Part shown: piece by piece, positions 36,874-48,930 of the stretch
Numbering within the stretch: position 1 is the stretch's first letter
How the letters are laid out: every line of letters begins with the position of its first letter
Source of the DNA: Arabidopsis thaliana
Lineage: Eukaryota > Streptophyta > Magnoliopsida > Brassicales > Brassicaceae
Assembly (NCBI RefSeq): GCF_000001735.4
Contig: NC_003075.7
Coordinates: 6,759,001-6,823,000, forward strand
DNA: 64,000 nt
Reading direction: 5' to 3'
Position numbers and translations under genes: made by a program
The notes under the pieces: generated by a model
What the model was told of the DNA's origin: nothing
What the model saw: only the letters and a program-made list of their open reading frames with translations
The model's database searches: none

Positions 36874-39800
36874 AAGACCAAAGTTAGGAAAAGTAAAGGG
36901 CAAAAAAGGAATAAAGAGAGAAAATTGGTAAAACAAGAGATTGATGCTTTGTAACAAGAAGATTTTCCCGGGAAAGTTGAAGAAAGCAGAGAGCTTTTTT
37001 AATATATGCTTATGGAATCAAGAGTTTGGTGAAGGAGGACACTAAAGAAGGAGATGCTTTTTTCTTATTTAGGGATGAAATTTCTTTTAAGAAATATTCC
37101 TGGGAATTTTTTTTTGCAGCGAAAAGAAAAAGTTTAGAGCAGAAGAAAAGAGTGACAAAAGATGAAGAAGAAGATAAAGAGAGAAGCAGAGCAAAACATG
37201 TAAGTGAAGAGAGTGACTCTGAATAGAACAGAGACTTTTATAGGATATTGAAACGGCGGTTGCGGCGTTTTACAATCCTTTTTTTTGTCATTAAGGGAAA
37301 CAAAATTTGTATTTAATGACCTTGGAGGATGCGGTTTTAGTCTAACCTTTGACCTTAAGAATTTAAATAAATAGCAGTAATCAAGGGTGGTTAATAAATC
37401 TAATTAAATTCTTAAAACCTTTCTACGAAGAATCGCTCTTTTTCGTTCAACGACAGGGGTGTTTTGGTCATTTGCTAACTAAGTAAAAACAAATTAGACC
37501 GTTGCGGTGTGCAGGTTTTTTTTTTACTTTTTTACCTTTTTAGCAGTCTCTGGTCTTTTTCTACAGCAGGTTTCTGACGTGGCAGAGACGACAACATAGG
37601 ATGTTACGTCAAAAAAAAACTAACTCCATTCGACTTGTGTGTCTTTTTAACGTTTTTTTGGAGTATTGATTAAATTTCTCTTGTTTTTGACATGAATATT
37701 AATTAAAATTTATTTTATTAAAGTATATTTTTGTCCTTTTTAACACTCTTTATAGAAAAACTCTCTTTTTCACTGCATATTTTCACGTGAGTGTTAAACC
37801 AGAGAAGAAACAAAGGCCTTTAATATATTGGTTCTTTTAACGTGGACCGTGTTTGGCTTTTTTCAAGATACGTTTTTCTACAAACAAAATATTAAAGTGT
37901 TGATTTGGCCAAAATTACAGAACACAGTAATATATGTGAAGTGAAATGGTAAACTCAAAAAAAAAAAAAAAAAAAAAAAAAAAAGAAATGGTAAACTCAT
38001 TAAGCCACAATTATAACTTCCGAATCAAAATTATCAAGAAAATACAATCCGCAAAAAAAAATTCGTGATGTTATATACTTATATCTAATCACTTCATTTT
38101 TTTTAATCAAAACAACTAAGAAAGTAAAATAATATTTTATTAATTCTAGATTTAGAGAGATATTTTTTAAAAGAAAATAAACGCTATTATTCGGTGTTAC
38201 TACAAACAAATGATACTTAATAGTGATACACATTTATTTATTTGTCTCATTTTTACTGGAAAGTAATTTGCTTTATAAGAATGAAGTATTTGCCTTATAC
38301 CCTAAGGCCTAAGCAATATATGGATGTGATTAGTAACATATATGTTATGATTGATTTAATTTGAGGTATGGATGTTATATTCATAGTTAGCTTAAAAATA
38401 TTGCTAAGTAAGAATTCATTTAAACTTTAGAGTTCGCGTTTTGTTGAGTATTAATGGTTGAGTTACAAGTTTTAGTTATCACTTCTGGAAACTTTATCTT
38501 ACTATATAGTATTGTGTAAGAAAGCTCATCTTCTGTATACATTGGATGATATACTTATTCATGCTAAGCAAGAACTAAGAAAATAATTTACACAGCAAAA
38601 AATAATATTACAATTTATAACTATGTTGATAGCGGCAAAAGCTGAAATCTTTGTAATTCATCACCTTCACGGGGTACACACGACTCTACTAAAATAATTC
38701 ATGTAAAATCTTGAGTCACCGATATCCACACGTGTCCCTTATGTTTAAATTTTAAAATGTGGATATTGCTTTTCCTAAATTTGGTTAGTATCTCTGACTA
38801 GTGACTATATAAACTTTTAGTTACTTATCTTAGCCGATTGGATAAATTTGGCTGACAAGTTTATAATAAAAAAAAAACCACTTCGTTTTAGTTTGTTATC
38901 TTGATGTTATTACATAGACAAATTGAGGTTTTGGCCTAAAATCATGTTAAAAAAGACATCAAATAAAACATCAAACCCCATTTTTGAAAACAAGTTAGCT
39001 ACCCAATCATTTGAGAGTCCAATAAAAGTGGTAGTAATAGAAACTAGGTTTTCAAAGTTTCTTCGTGAGAATAAATAGCATATGATTAAAGGTAATGATG
39101 AGCCTTCTTCATGACACGAAAATAAAACAAAATAAGTAATGATGTGCCCTTGGTCCATGTAATATTATGATTATGACAAAATCATAGAGAAAGTTTTTTT
39201 AATAGCGGTAAATTACGATAATCGTAATAATGTATACTTAGGTTTTGAATAATGACTCAACCGCACATTACCGTGCGTTTTAAGTAGTAACAACTTTTTT
39301 TTAATATATATATATATATATTTTTTTTATTACTATTTAAACCACACCAGATTTTATCTGCAGTTGAACCGTACATTTTCATCGAAGCCTTAAAACATAT
39401 TAGCTCACGTTATTGGGAGATGTAGCTATCGATATGGATTAATGGCTTAGGAAGTAAGAGTTTGATTAATTTTGAACCAAGTATAAGAAAAAAAAGAGAC
39501 CGTACGGATAAATGTCGAAGAATATAAGGACAAGAGTTGGACGTTAGCTAGTAGGAAGTGGGCCTCACTTACCGCTCGCACCGTTAGTCCCGCAAACGGC
39601 GCCGTTCTCTCGTTTCGAGCCATCATCCCACTTGTTTGTTGTTTCATGTGACTTCTTCGTCTCGAGGCAAACTTGACTCTTCTTCACTTTCGCTTAATTA
39701 CCCATTTGTCTGCCAACATCTCTTTTGGCTATATACTCATGAAACTTTAAAAAATCTTCTTATTTGTATGTTCGAAACTCCCTGAAAGTTTCAGTCTTCT

Positions 39801-40831
39801 TATGTATGACAAGAATCGCGAGAGACTATGCAATGAACCTAATCAAATATAACTCTTCTCAAGAAATGATATGAAAAAGATTCATGAACATAAGAGTTGG
39901 TCCTTGGAAAGCGACCTCTTCAAGTCTTCATTAATTAGACATTGATTCAGGTGCTTAGGAGTTAGGACAATGTAAATTAATAAACAAAGGTGGTGCTTAA
40001 GGCGGTCCATGACGTTGTAGAAAGTATTTTTTTTTCGTATAAGCCGACTATATACATATGTGTTTTTCATTTACTTATCGCAAATAAGAAACACACACTA
40101 ATCAACTATTTGTAAATTCAAATTCACCAAAATTATTTATGTTATATGTTGAACCTACGAAACTCATAGACACAGAATAAAACATAAGTGAAAAGACTGA
40201 ATTAAACACTTACTTATAAGTGAAAAGACTGAATTAAAATAACAAAGAATTATCAATAGTATTTTTAATAAAATTAAACATTTAAAAAATAAACTTATTT
40301 GAGGACGTAACCTAAAAATCTCTATATAGTTGTTTTTGACGAATATGAGTTTTATTATAAGACTAATTTTTCCAAGAGATAAATTTATAAAAAATATTAA
40401 ATACGTAATATTTTTTAACTCCAATAAAATATTGTAATTTCAAACCAAATATTTATTAATTAAAATGTGTAATGAGATACTTACATATCATCTAGACAAG
40501 TTGAGATTTTCTTTATAGGGTTTTGTAAAAATTTGATGATTTTTAACAAGAAGAAATCCATAGGAACTAATAATAAAAAATACAATGCAATGATATTTAA
40601 AAAAACAACAACTGCATTGCAGTGAATTTCATCAAAATCCATTAAAACATTTCCAAACTCAAATAGAAACAACTTCAAAACCTTAATCCAAAATGTTATA
40701 GATAGATATGCAATAGCTCTTAGGCCTAGTACATAGCTAGATCTTGTAACTCGTGAAGGCAAATGATTGGGACGTTGGTTCGGTTCTAGTGGTCGGGCTC
40801 AGCCTGGCGGAAAAAATTGTTATGGGTCTAA
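36874..40831. other. Long intergenic region
   Basis: Four kilobases without a supported gene. It contains a poly(A) run of about 28 at 37956-37984 and a (TA)n run near 39306-39322. A GC-richer patch at 39540-39620 is open on the minus strand for 66 codons but resembles no family I know. Purine-rich DNA at 37130-37230 is likely part of the CRF1 promoter region. Confidence 0.4.
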
Positions 40832-40849
40832 GGCCCATAAAGTGGCCCA
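40832..40849 (+). promoter_or_regulatory. Paired site II elements of VHA-E1
   Basis: GGCCCA occurs at 40832-40837 and 40844-40849, about 250 bp before the VHA-E1 start codon. This is typical of strongly expressed housekeeping genes. Confidence 0.4.
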
Positions 40850-41090
40850 GAAATAAACTCGTCGTATTTACACACGTTGTCGTTTCTCTTATCTTCTAGA
40901 AAACTGTATCCCGTTTTTGTTCTTGTACTCTACACAAACAGACAACTTCAAATTACTCAACACCACGTCGTGAAAATCCGATCTACGTCTCTGTCTCTCT
41001 CCAATCTCTCTGCGCCACAGAATTGTGCGATTTACGAAAATCTCTGAAACCTCCGATCGTTAACGGCGACCGCCGATTTTCCCGGTAAAA

Positions 41091-42696
41091 ATGAACGACG
41101 GAGATGTATCGAGGCAGATCCAGCAGATGGTGAGATTTATCCGCCAAGAAGCGGAAGAGAAAGCAAACGAGATCTCGGTTTCTGCTGAAGAAGTATGATC
41201 TTTAGTGTTTCTGTTTCCATTTATCAGATCTTATGATATGAATCTCTAATTCAATCGTAAGCGGTTTATCTGATTGTTATCGATTTGGTTTATTTGAATA
41301 ATCGTAGGAATTCAACATTGAGAAACTCCAGCTTGTTGAGGCGGAGAAGAAGAAGATCAGGCAAGATTATGAGAAGAAGGAGAAGCAAGCTGATGTTCGC
41401 AAGAAGATGTGAGTTTTCTGATTTCAATTTTTTTGATCTTGGTTAAGTTTTAAGTTAGATCGCTTGTTCTGGATTACAATATCTCTGAACTTTGAAAAAA
41501 TTAGAAGTTTATGATTTATAGATTTGAAGTTTTGACTTGATTGATTTCAAACTTGTAATTTTCTTCATTGATGAATAAGAAACATAGTCTGGTTTAGTCT
41601 AATCGGCAAAACTGAAGACTAATTTAGCAATTAGTCTGATGTAAGATTATGGTGTAGTAGTGTACTGTGTTGATCTAGCTTTCAAATTCTCTAATATTGT
41701 TAGTTCTCTGTGAAAATTATGTTGATCTTGTTCATTTACTGTGTTATCGTGTATTACTTTGCCAGAAAATAACTGTCATACATGTTTTTTCAGTGATTAC
41801 TCTATGCAGCTAAATGCATCAAGGATCAAAGTTCTTCAAGCGCAAGACGATATTGTCAATGCCATGAAAGACCAAGCAGCTAAGGATCTTCTGAACGTTA
41901 GTCGCGATGAGTATGCCTACAAACAGCTCCTCAAGGATCTAATTGTTCAGGTTGGTACTTAAAACAAATCCCTGATGCATTCAAATAAATATTTGATATT
42001 TGGAACTTTTTTTTGTATATCCTACTGGAGATTATGTAATCGTGTCGGATGGCAATCTTTTTTTGTGTGTTTTGATCCGTTCTGCTGATGTCATTTTGCA
42101 TTTCGAATACCTTTTGGTCTGTTAAAGATTCTCTCTTGAATTGTTGCAGTGTTTGCTTCGGTTGAAAGAACCTTCTGTGTTGTTGCGTTGTCGTGAAGAG
42201 GACTTGGGTTTAGTGGAAGCTGTACTTGATGACGCAAAGGAGGAATATGCTGGTAAAGCAAAGGTTCATGCCCCAGAGGTTGCTGTTGACACAAAAATAT
42301 TCCTTCCCCCTCCTCCTAAATCTAATGATCCTCATGGTCTCCACTGGTAAAATTTCATGTTTCTCATCATTACTTTACATTTAAATTTTTATAAAAGAAC
42401 ATTATCAGTGTTTAGATCCGGTTTGATAGTGTATTTTGAACATGTAATAGCTCTGGAGGTGTTGTGTTAGCTTCTCGTGATGGGAAAATCGTGTGCGAGA
42501 ACACACTTGATGCGCGTCTTGATGTGGCATTCCGTATGAAACTCCCAGTGGTATGAAAAACAAATTCTCTACCGCATAGATTACTTGTTATGATCCATCA
42601 CTCACTGTCTAGGTTTACTTTTTTACTTTGGTTCTCTGATTCACTCATTGTTGTTAACAGATCCGTAAGTCGTTGTTCGGCCAAGTTACTGCCTGA
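41091..42696 (+). CDS. VHA-E1: V-type H+-ATPase subunit E1
   Basis: Subunit E forms peripheral stalks that hold the V1 sector of the vacuolar H+-ATPase. This isoform (TUF, At4g11150 from memory) is the one needed for embryo development. Six exons: 41091-41192, 41308-41408, 41794-41950, 42150-42346, 42451-42550, 42661-42696. They give 230 residues with GT-AG introns. The N-terminal half is the long charged helix (RQIQQMVRFIRQEAEEKANE through EKKEKQADVRKK). The C-terminal globular part has SGGVVLASRDGKIVCENTLD, conserved across eukaryotic E subunits. The last exon codes for only IRKSLFGQVTA. Confidence 0.96.
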
Positions 42697-43388
42697 TGAA
42701 AGAAAGGAAAAGAGAAAAGAGATTATTCAAACCGGTTTGCGTTTGGTTATTTACCTATTTTGGGAGAGATTTCTCTTTGTTGTGATTCTTTGTATTTTGC
42801 AAAATCTTACTTTGGTGCCAAACCCATCGAACGCTTCTTTTTTTCGAATTCCTTTTTTTCATTCCTCCTCGAATGTGTGTTATCATGGCTATACAAATAA
42901 ATAAAATGAAAGACTTCTTTTCTTTTTCTTCACTTTTTCTATTCAATGTCTATGCTTTATACTAGTGGTTTTTCGTCATCATAGATAAACACTTAATTCA
43001 TAAAAAGACCCTTGAATTTTTATTATAAGGTTAGCAATTTATCCAACACGATCCTGAAAATCGTCCATCCTAGTATTTTTTTCGTCTAAACACCTTTAAT
43101 TGCGGAGTTTTGATAAGTTTTTAACAGAAAAAAACTCGAATAAGATATTTTTTTGGTTTGGGCTAAAATTGTTATAGACTTGGCCCTTGGGTTTTATCCC
43201 AAATACATTTTAGGTATCACAAACAAGAAAAACATAGAAGTAAAAAACTAGAAGTTTTTTGCGCTTTTGATCTTTGTCCTTTTTTCTACAAGTTTTTTCT
43301 CCAGACTAATCTCCTCACGATTGTCTGAAGACAAGAGTCTACAAGACCGGAGATTCACCGTTCGACAATAATTTCCGTACCTTTCAAG
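42697..43388. other. VHA-E1 3' UTR and IF-2 5' flank
   Basis: 3' UTR followed by intergenic DNA and the probable first leader exon of the mitochondrial IF-2 gene (before 43389). No other gene is visible. Confidence 0.4.
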
Positions 43389-43770
43389 GTTAGATGTTCT
43401 TGCGCTTAATTTGACTTGTGTTCTTTTTGTGAATTTTGGATGCGCGCACAAGGTGTTTGTTCATTTGCCTAGACAAAGTAAAATTGATTTAGTTATTCTT
43501 CTCATTCATCTTCTATAGTATTTGTACTTGAGCCAATCATTATTCATCTTTGGTGCAATCTGAATCTGACCCATTTGAGCTGTTTTGTCTCCTTGTTCAA
43601 ATTTTGTGTGAATGTGTGTAAAGAACGCAGAATCTAATAGAAGCTTCTCTTTAGGGTTTGGGTTGTTAGGACATGCGTTTCATCCTCTCAAATTTTGATT
43701 TTGTTTCTTTTAATGAACTCAAGGGTTAGTTTGATGCTTATCAAATTGAGGGTTTTTGTTTTGGATGCAG
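43389..43770 (+). other. Predicted 5' UTR intron of mitochondrial IF-2
   Basis: CAAG|GTTAGA at 43389 and GGATGCAG ending at 43770 frame a leader intron. Its last 130 bp and the short exon after it resemble the leader of mitochondrial EF-Ts at 18912-19060. Confidence 0.5.
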
Positions 43771-43789
43771 AGACTGATTTGACATATGA

Positions 43790-46700
43790 ATGACGTCGAG
43801 GCACTTAGGCAAGAAGGTGCTCTTTTTATACTCTTTACCTTTTTTTTTTAGTGAATTTCGTCGAGTGTTTCTGAAGAATTTCAGCGAAAAGTTTGTAGCT
43901 TTAGCTTCCATTTCGTTACTATTTTCTGGTATTTTTCCCAAGATATGCATAGCTTTAATGCAAATTCTTGGTGTATTTATGTTTGCTGGTTTGATTAGAA
44001 GTTATGGATGATGGATGATTATTAAATGTTGTATTCTTAGTTCTCATGCTGTTTATTTATTGGGGTTTAGGCCTTTAGCTTGGATTTAAAAGTCTATCTG
44101 ACATTTTATAGTGAAGCAAATTTGCATATGTATGAATGTGACTAGACATACGAGTATGCGTTTATCATTGTCTAAGCTATTGGTATTTTAAATTCTTGAT
44201 GTGAAATATTACTATTTCGGCTGTCTTTCGAATTGTTGATTCTAAAAATCGTTAGACGCTACTCTGCCGGTGAAGTAGCGCTTAGCGCCTAGACGGTCGA
44301 AACGGGGATTAATCGGGGCCTAGGCGTTAAAGTAAACTATAATGAATTTATATTGTTTTATAAGAAATTTTATGAAATTTATTATATTATAAGTGAAGTT
44401 GTGATGTGAAGTTATGTTGGTCCTGTGGCTTTCTGCTCAAATTTTATTGCTACAGCCCTTGGTTCGATACTTTTCACGCTAAAAAAATCGAATTTCCCCC
44501 ACTTAAATGATAGGGGCAAAATTGTAATTTAAAAATGTTGGGGTCATCTTCTTCCTCAAAACCCTATTCGCTTGTTTGATCGTTTTTTCGCTTATACTCA
44601 ATTTTTTTCGTTTTTATCCGCTTGTTTGATCGTTTTCTCACGTAATCAAACCAAAATAACACAGATCTACCACTAAAATACATATTCATGATCAAAAAGA
44701 AGATAATTAAGTAGATTCTCATGAACGCCGATTTGTTCACCGATTGAGCCAAAATCGCGGCGGTCCACGCAGAAATAGCGCTTTTTTCGACGCCTAGTCG
44801 ACCGATTAGTCCGATGTTTAGAAGCGTTTGTTTTAGAGAATAATTATGCCTTCATTTTTGTCAAGTTTGTTTGGTTTGGTGAGTAGTAGTTACACAATGT
44901 TCTTATTGCTTTGCATATGTTTATGGATGTCTCAAGAAACTTTATGAAATTTGCAGGGCATTCAAGCCTCTTTTAGAATAGGTTTGGTTCTTCCTCGAGT
45001 AGTAGCATCTACAGAGAGACAGATTTCCTCTACGGTTTTAAAAAGAGCTTCTGAAAGTGTCTCTTTTTCATTCGCTCCGTACATAAATGGTAAGTGTCAC
45101 TCACAGGCGATTACAATTTTTCTTAGATTGTTAGAAAATGAATTAGAATAACGAGTAATCTCACCCTTTTGTTCATGTTTAGGGTTTGGTTTTAGTTCGT
45201 TATCAAATTGGTCTCGTAGTTATGAATCTTTCCCTACTGAAACATCCATAAGGTAAACCATTCGCCTAGACTTTTCTGTCATTTCTCTCTTAAATTTCAT
45301 CCTCAGAGCACTCACTATGTGAATGTTTGCTGGCTTGGGTTGTGTTTCTTCTTGAACAGGTATTTTCATGCGAGTCGAGAAACATTGGCGAAAAGAAAAG
45401 AGGATGCTGATCGACTGCTGAGTCATCGTGAACGCAAGAAACAGACTGTGAAAACGAAAGGAAAGTTCTCAAAACGGGAGAAAAAAACAGATAAGCCACC
45501 TGTTGAAGCTCCTTATGTGCCTCCTAGGCTGAAAAGATTGGCAAAGGGATTGCCTGGGAAGACTGTCGACATATTTGAAGGGATGACACTACTTGAGCTC
45601 TCCAAGCGTACTGGTGAGTCTGTGGCGGTTTTGCAGAGCATTCTCATTAATGTTGGGGAAACTTTTAGTTCAGAATTCGACACAATCAGTGTTGATGTCG
45701 CCGAGCTTCTTGCTATGGTAAGGTGATTCTACCTCTAGTCCAAGATAATAGATTTCACAGGTCAATTAACTCATCCTTTGCAGGAAATCGGGATCAACGT
45801 AAGGAGGCAACATTCTACAGAAGGATCTGAGATTCTTCCACGGCCTCCAGTTGTAACCGTAATGGGCCATGTCGATCATGGAAAAACCTCGTTGCTGGAT
45901 GCTTTAAGAAACACCTCTGTTGCAGCAAGAGAAGCTGGTGGAATCACTCAGCACGTGGGTGCTTTCGTGGTAGGCATGCCGGATTCTGGCACTTCAATCA
46001 CATTCCTCGACACACCTGGCCATGCCGCTTTCAGCGAGATGCGAGCTCGGGGAGCTGCTGTGACTGATATAGTCGTCTTGGTGGTTGCTGCTGATGATGG
46101 GGTAATGCCGCAGACACTCGAGGCTATTGCGCACGCTAGATCAGCGAATGTTCCGGTTGTGGTTGCGATCAATAAATGCGATAAACCTGGAGCTAATCCG
46201 GAAAAAGTTAAGTACCAGCTCACGTCTGAGGGGATAGAGCTTGAGGATATTGGAGGAAATGTTCAGGTGAAAGATAATCCGGGTTGGTTCGGTTTAATAT
46301 GGTTTTTGTTGCAATTTGGACTTGGTTTGTTAATATGATTTGACTTGTTGTTTCAGGCTGTTGAGGTATCTGCAGCGAAGAGTACAGGGCTAGACAAATT
46401 AGAAGAAGCTCTGCTTCTCCAAGCTGTGGATATGGACCTGAAAGCACGTGTGGATGGACCAGCTCAAGCATATGTGGTGGAGGCTCGGCTTGACAAAGGC
46501 CGTGGACCGTTAGCCACCATTATTGTAAAAGCCGGAACTTTGGTTAGGGGTCAGCATGTAGTCATTGGGTGTCAGTGGGGAAGACTCAGGGCTATTCGGG
46601 ACATGATCGGTAAGACAACAGACCGAGCAACACCAGCGATGCCCGTCGAGATTGAAGGGCTTAAAGGTCTTCCAATGGCTGGCGACGATGTGATTGTGGT

Positions 46701-47726
46701 GGAATCAGAGGAACGCGCAAGAATGCTGAGCGAAGGGAGGAAAAGAAAATATGAGAAAGATCGGTTGTTGAAAGCAGAGGAAGCGAGATTAGAGGAAGCA
46801 GCAGCGAGATTGGAAACAGAGTCTGAAGAAGGGTTTGTTCGGGTTGAATTACCGATAGTAGTGAAATCAGATGTGCAAGGGACTGCACAGGCTGTTGCTG
46901 ATGCGTTAAGAACATTAAATAGCCCACAGGTACGTAAAACGGAAATATTGGTTTATGGTGATTGTGGCTTATTGTTTTGTGAATTTGCCTATTGTTTATA
47001 TTGTGGATAGGTGTCTGTGAACATTGTTCATAGCGGAGTGGGAGCAATATCTCACTCTGATTTGGACTTGGCACAAGCTTGCGGTGCGTGTATTGTTGGG
47101 TTTAACGTTAAGGGTGGAAGTACTGGTAATCTTTCTGCGGCTCAAGGCAGCGTCAAGGTATGCCGTTCTGTTATAAAGAATTCATACGTATATAGCTTTG
47201 ATAATTTCCATTGCCAACTTGTGCGTTGGCGTTCACATTCATATCATGGAGATAGCGTTTAACATTGTAACCGATGGTAATCTCTTATTAGGTATTCCAT
47301 CACCGTGTGATATACCATTTACTCGAAGACATCGGGAACTTGATCGTAGAAAAAGCACCAGGAGTTTCGGAGATGGAGGTGTCTGGTGAAGCCGAGGTAC
47401 TTAGCATATTCAAGATCTTAGGAAAGAGAAGAACCGAAGAAGATGGAGTAAACATCGCAGGTTGCAAAGTGATGGATGGTCGGGTATGTAGAAGCGGACT
47501 CATGAGGCTGTTACGAAGCGGAGAAGTGGTCTTCGAAGGCTCGTGTGCGTCGCTGAAACGGGAGAAACAAGACGTGGAACAGGTCGGGAAAGGGAACGAG
47601 TGTGGGCTTGTGTTTGGAGATTGGAATGATTTTAGAGTGGGAGATGTGATTCAATGCATGGAACCAGTCATTAGAAAACCTAAATTCATATCCTCTGAGA
47701 GTGGAGCTGTGAGAATTGAATGCTGA
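43790..47726 (+). CDS. Mitochondrial translation initiation factor IF-2
   Basis: A GTPase that delivers initiator tRNA to the organelle ribosome. Eight exons: 43790-43816, 44957-45089, 45183-45252, 45360-45717, 45784-46266, 46357-46929, 47011-47157, 47292-47726. They give 741 residues with GT-AG introns. Exon 1 codes for only nine residues, MTSRHLGKK. The N-terminus is Ser/Arg-rich, consistent with a mitochondrial presequence. An IF2-N-like region ([20 protein letters not shown]) precedes the G domain: G1 GHVDHGKT at 224-231, then DTPGHA and NKCD. The G domain is followed by EF-Tu-like domain II, the IF2 domain 3 and a C-terminal domain ending in ESGAVRIEC. Intron 1 (1140 bp) contains a repeat insertion at about 44242-44836. 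I recall it as At4g11160. The short first exon rests on splice logic and the shared leader. Confidence 0.92.
44242..44836. mobile_element. CGCCTAG/GATTAATCGG repeat element in IF-2 intron 1
   Basis: The edges of this segment carry related sequences in opposite orientation. The left part has TAGCGCTTAGCGCCTAGACG and GGATTAATCGGGGCCTAGGC; the right part has GCGGCGGTCCACG, CGACGCCTAGTCGACCGATT and TCCGATG. The outermost bases are CTAAAAATCG on the left and, reversed, CTAAAACAAA on the right. The same motifs flank the nested element at 48931-51066 and occur at 53060-53325. I cannot name the family and see no ORF. Confidence 0.45.
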
Positions 47727-48034
47727 GAGAGCTACTAAACCGTAAAACTCCTAAATCAATTAAATCTGATTGTTTAGGATATTGATTTTTGGTCTTACGC
47801 TGATGATTATTTCTTTTGTTATACTAGAAAACTGTCTTATTATCAAAAGAAATTCATAGGTAATAAAAGTTTGGTAACTTTGTTAAAATGCCTTCTTTGT
47901 TTCAAGATCAATAAGAACAGACTTCCCACGGTTGTGCTATGTAGGTCACCGTGATGTTAAACCCACGGATGTCTTTGGTTAGGTCTCTATAATAGTCAAG
48001 TCTTGTATATCAAAAAAAGTAAAGAAAAACAAAA
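47727..48034. other. IF-2 3' UTR and flank
   Basis: No gene visible. Confidence 0.4.
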
Positions 48035-48390
48035 TGTAGCATGTCTACAAAGTCTTTTTAGAGTCTATGAAACTTTTGAAATTTTAAAACATGATATCAC
48101 TTTGAATAATTCTTTTTGTTCTTACATTTTGTTGTTGTTGTTGAAACTCGATAAAAAAACAAATGGTAGACTTCAAAAGTCTATGAAACTTTTGAGCTTT
48201 TCAAAATATGATAAAACTTTGAATTATTCTTTTTGGTCTTACATTTGTGTTTTATTGAAACTCGATAAACAAAAAAACTGTAGACTTTTGAAATTTTCAA
48301 ACATGTTAAAATTTTGAATTTTTCTTTTTGTTCTTACATTTATTTTTTATTTTTTATTTATTTATTGAAACTCGATAAAGAAAACAAAGT
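48035..48390. repeat. Three tandem copies of a 110-bp unit
   Basis: Units start near 48041, 48158 and 48271. Each has a GTAGACTTxxAAAGTCTATG-like start, then AACTTTGAATTATTCTTTTT or a close variant, TCTTACATTT, and GAAACTCGATAAA at the end. They form an upstream part of the repeat-rich DNA between IF-2 and RMG1. Confidence 0.7.
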
Positions 48391-48508
48391 GAAGTAGTCG
48401 ACCAACCCTTTCTCAGATGGAATGGTTTTGAGAATAACTTAATGATGATATAAATATGTATATGTGATTCATATATTGTAGTGAATTTTTATTCCACTTG
48501 TAAACTAA

Positions 48509-48754
48509 GGGTGTGACTGAGAGTAATTAGAAGAAAAGGGAAGAAAAGGAATGAGAAGAGTTCAGAAGAAAAGAAAAGTGAAAGTGAGAAGAAAAATTTA
48601 TATCATGTATATATGGGTGAATTTTTTAACTTGTTTCTACTAAAAGTAGAAGAATTGAGAAGAATTTGGTGGACAATAAATTCTTTCTAGTAACTGGGAA
48701 TATTTGGTTTTCTTCTCGTTTCTTTTCCTCTATACAAGCTTTCCAGTCACACCC
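48509..48754. mobile_element. Harbinger-like MITE, 246 bp
   Basis: Perfect 11-bp terminal inverted repeats, GGGTGTGACTG and CAGTCACACCC, are flanked by a TAA duplication (48506-48508 and 48755-48757). The intact neighbouring repeat copy reads ACTAAATCTACAAT with a single TAA, which is the empty site. A 3-bp TAA/TTA duplication is typical of PIF/Harbinger elements. The ends are purine-rich (AGAAGAAAAGGGAAG) and form a long imperfect inverted repeat. Confidence 0.8.
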
Positions 48755-48930
48755 TAAATCTACAATAGCAAAGTCAACCAACCCTTTCTCAGATGGAATG
48801 GTTTTGACAGTAATATAATGATATATATATATATATGATTTATATATTCTAGTTAATTTTTATTCTACTTGTAAACTAAATCTACAATAACAAAGTCAAC
48901 CAACCCTTTCATAGTTGGAACTTGGAATAG

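Noticed and set aside
37956..37984. Poly(A) run as the end of a retroposon
   Set aside because: No target-site duplication or element body is visible around it; it is treated as a simple A-tract.
39447..39647. 66-codon minus-strand ORF in a GC-richer patch
   Set aside because: No family resemblance, promoter or splice signals; noted only as a patch in the intergenic entry.
43790..44011. Reading through the IF-2 exon 1 donor as a 73-residue protein
   Set aside because: The donor at 43817 joins in frame to exon 2, and the read-through tail is hydrophobic intron sequence.
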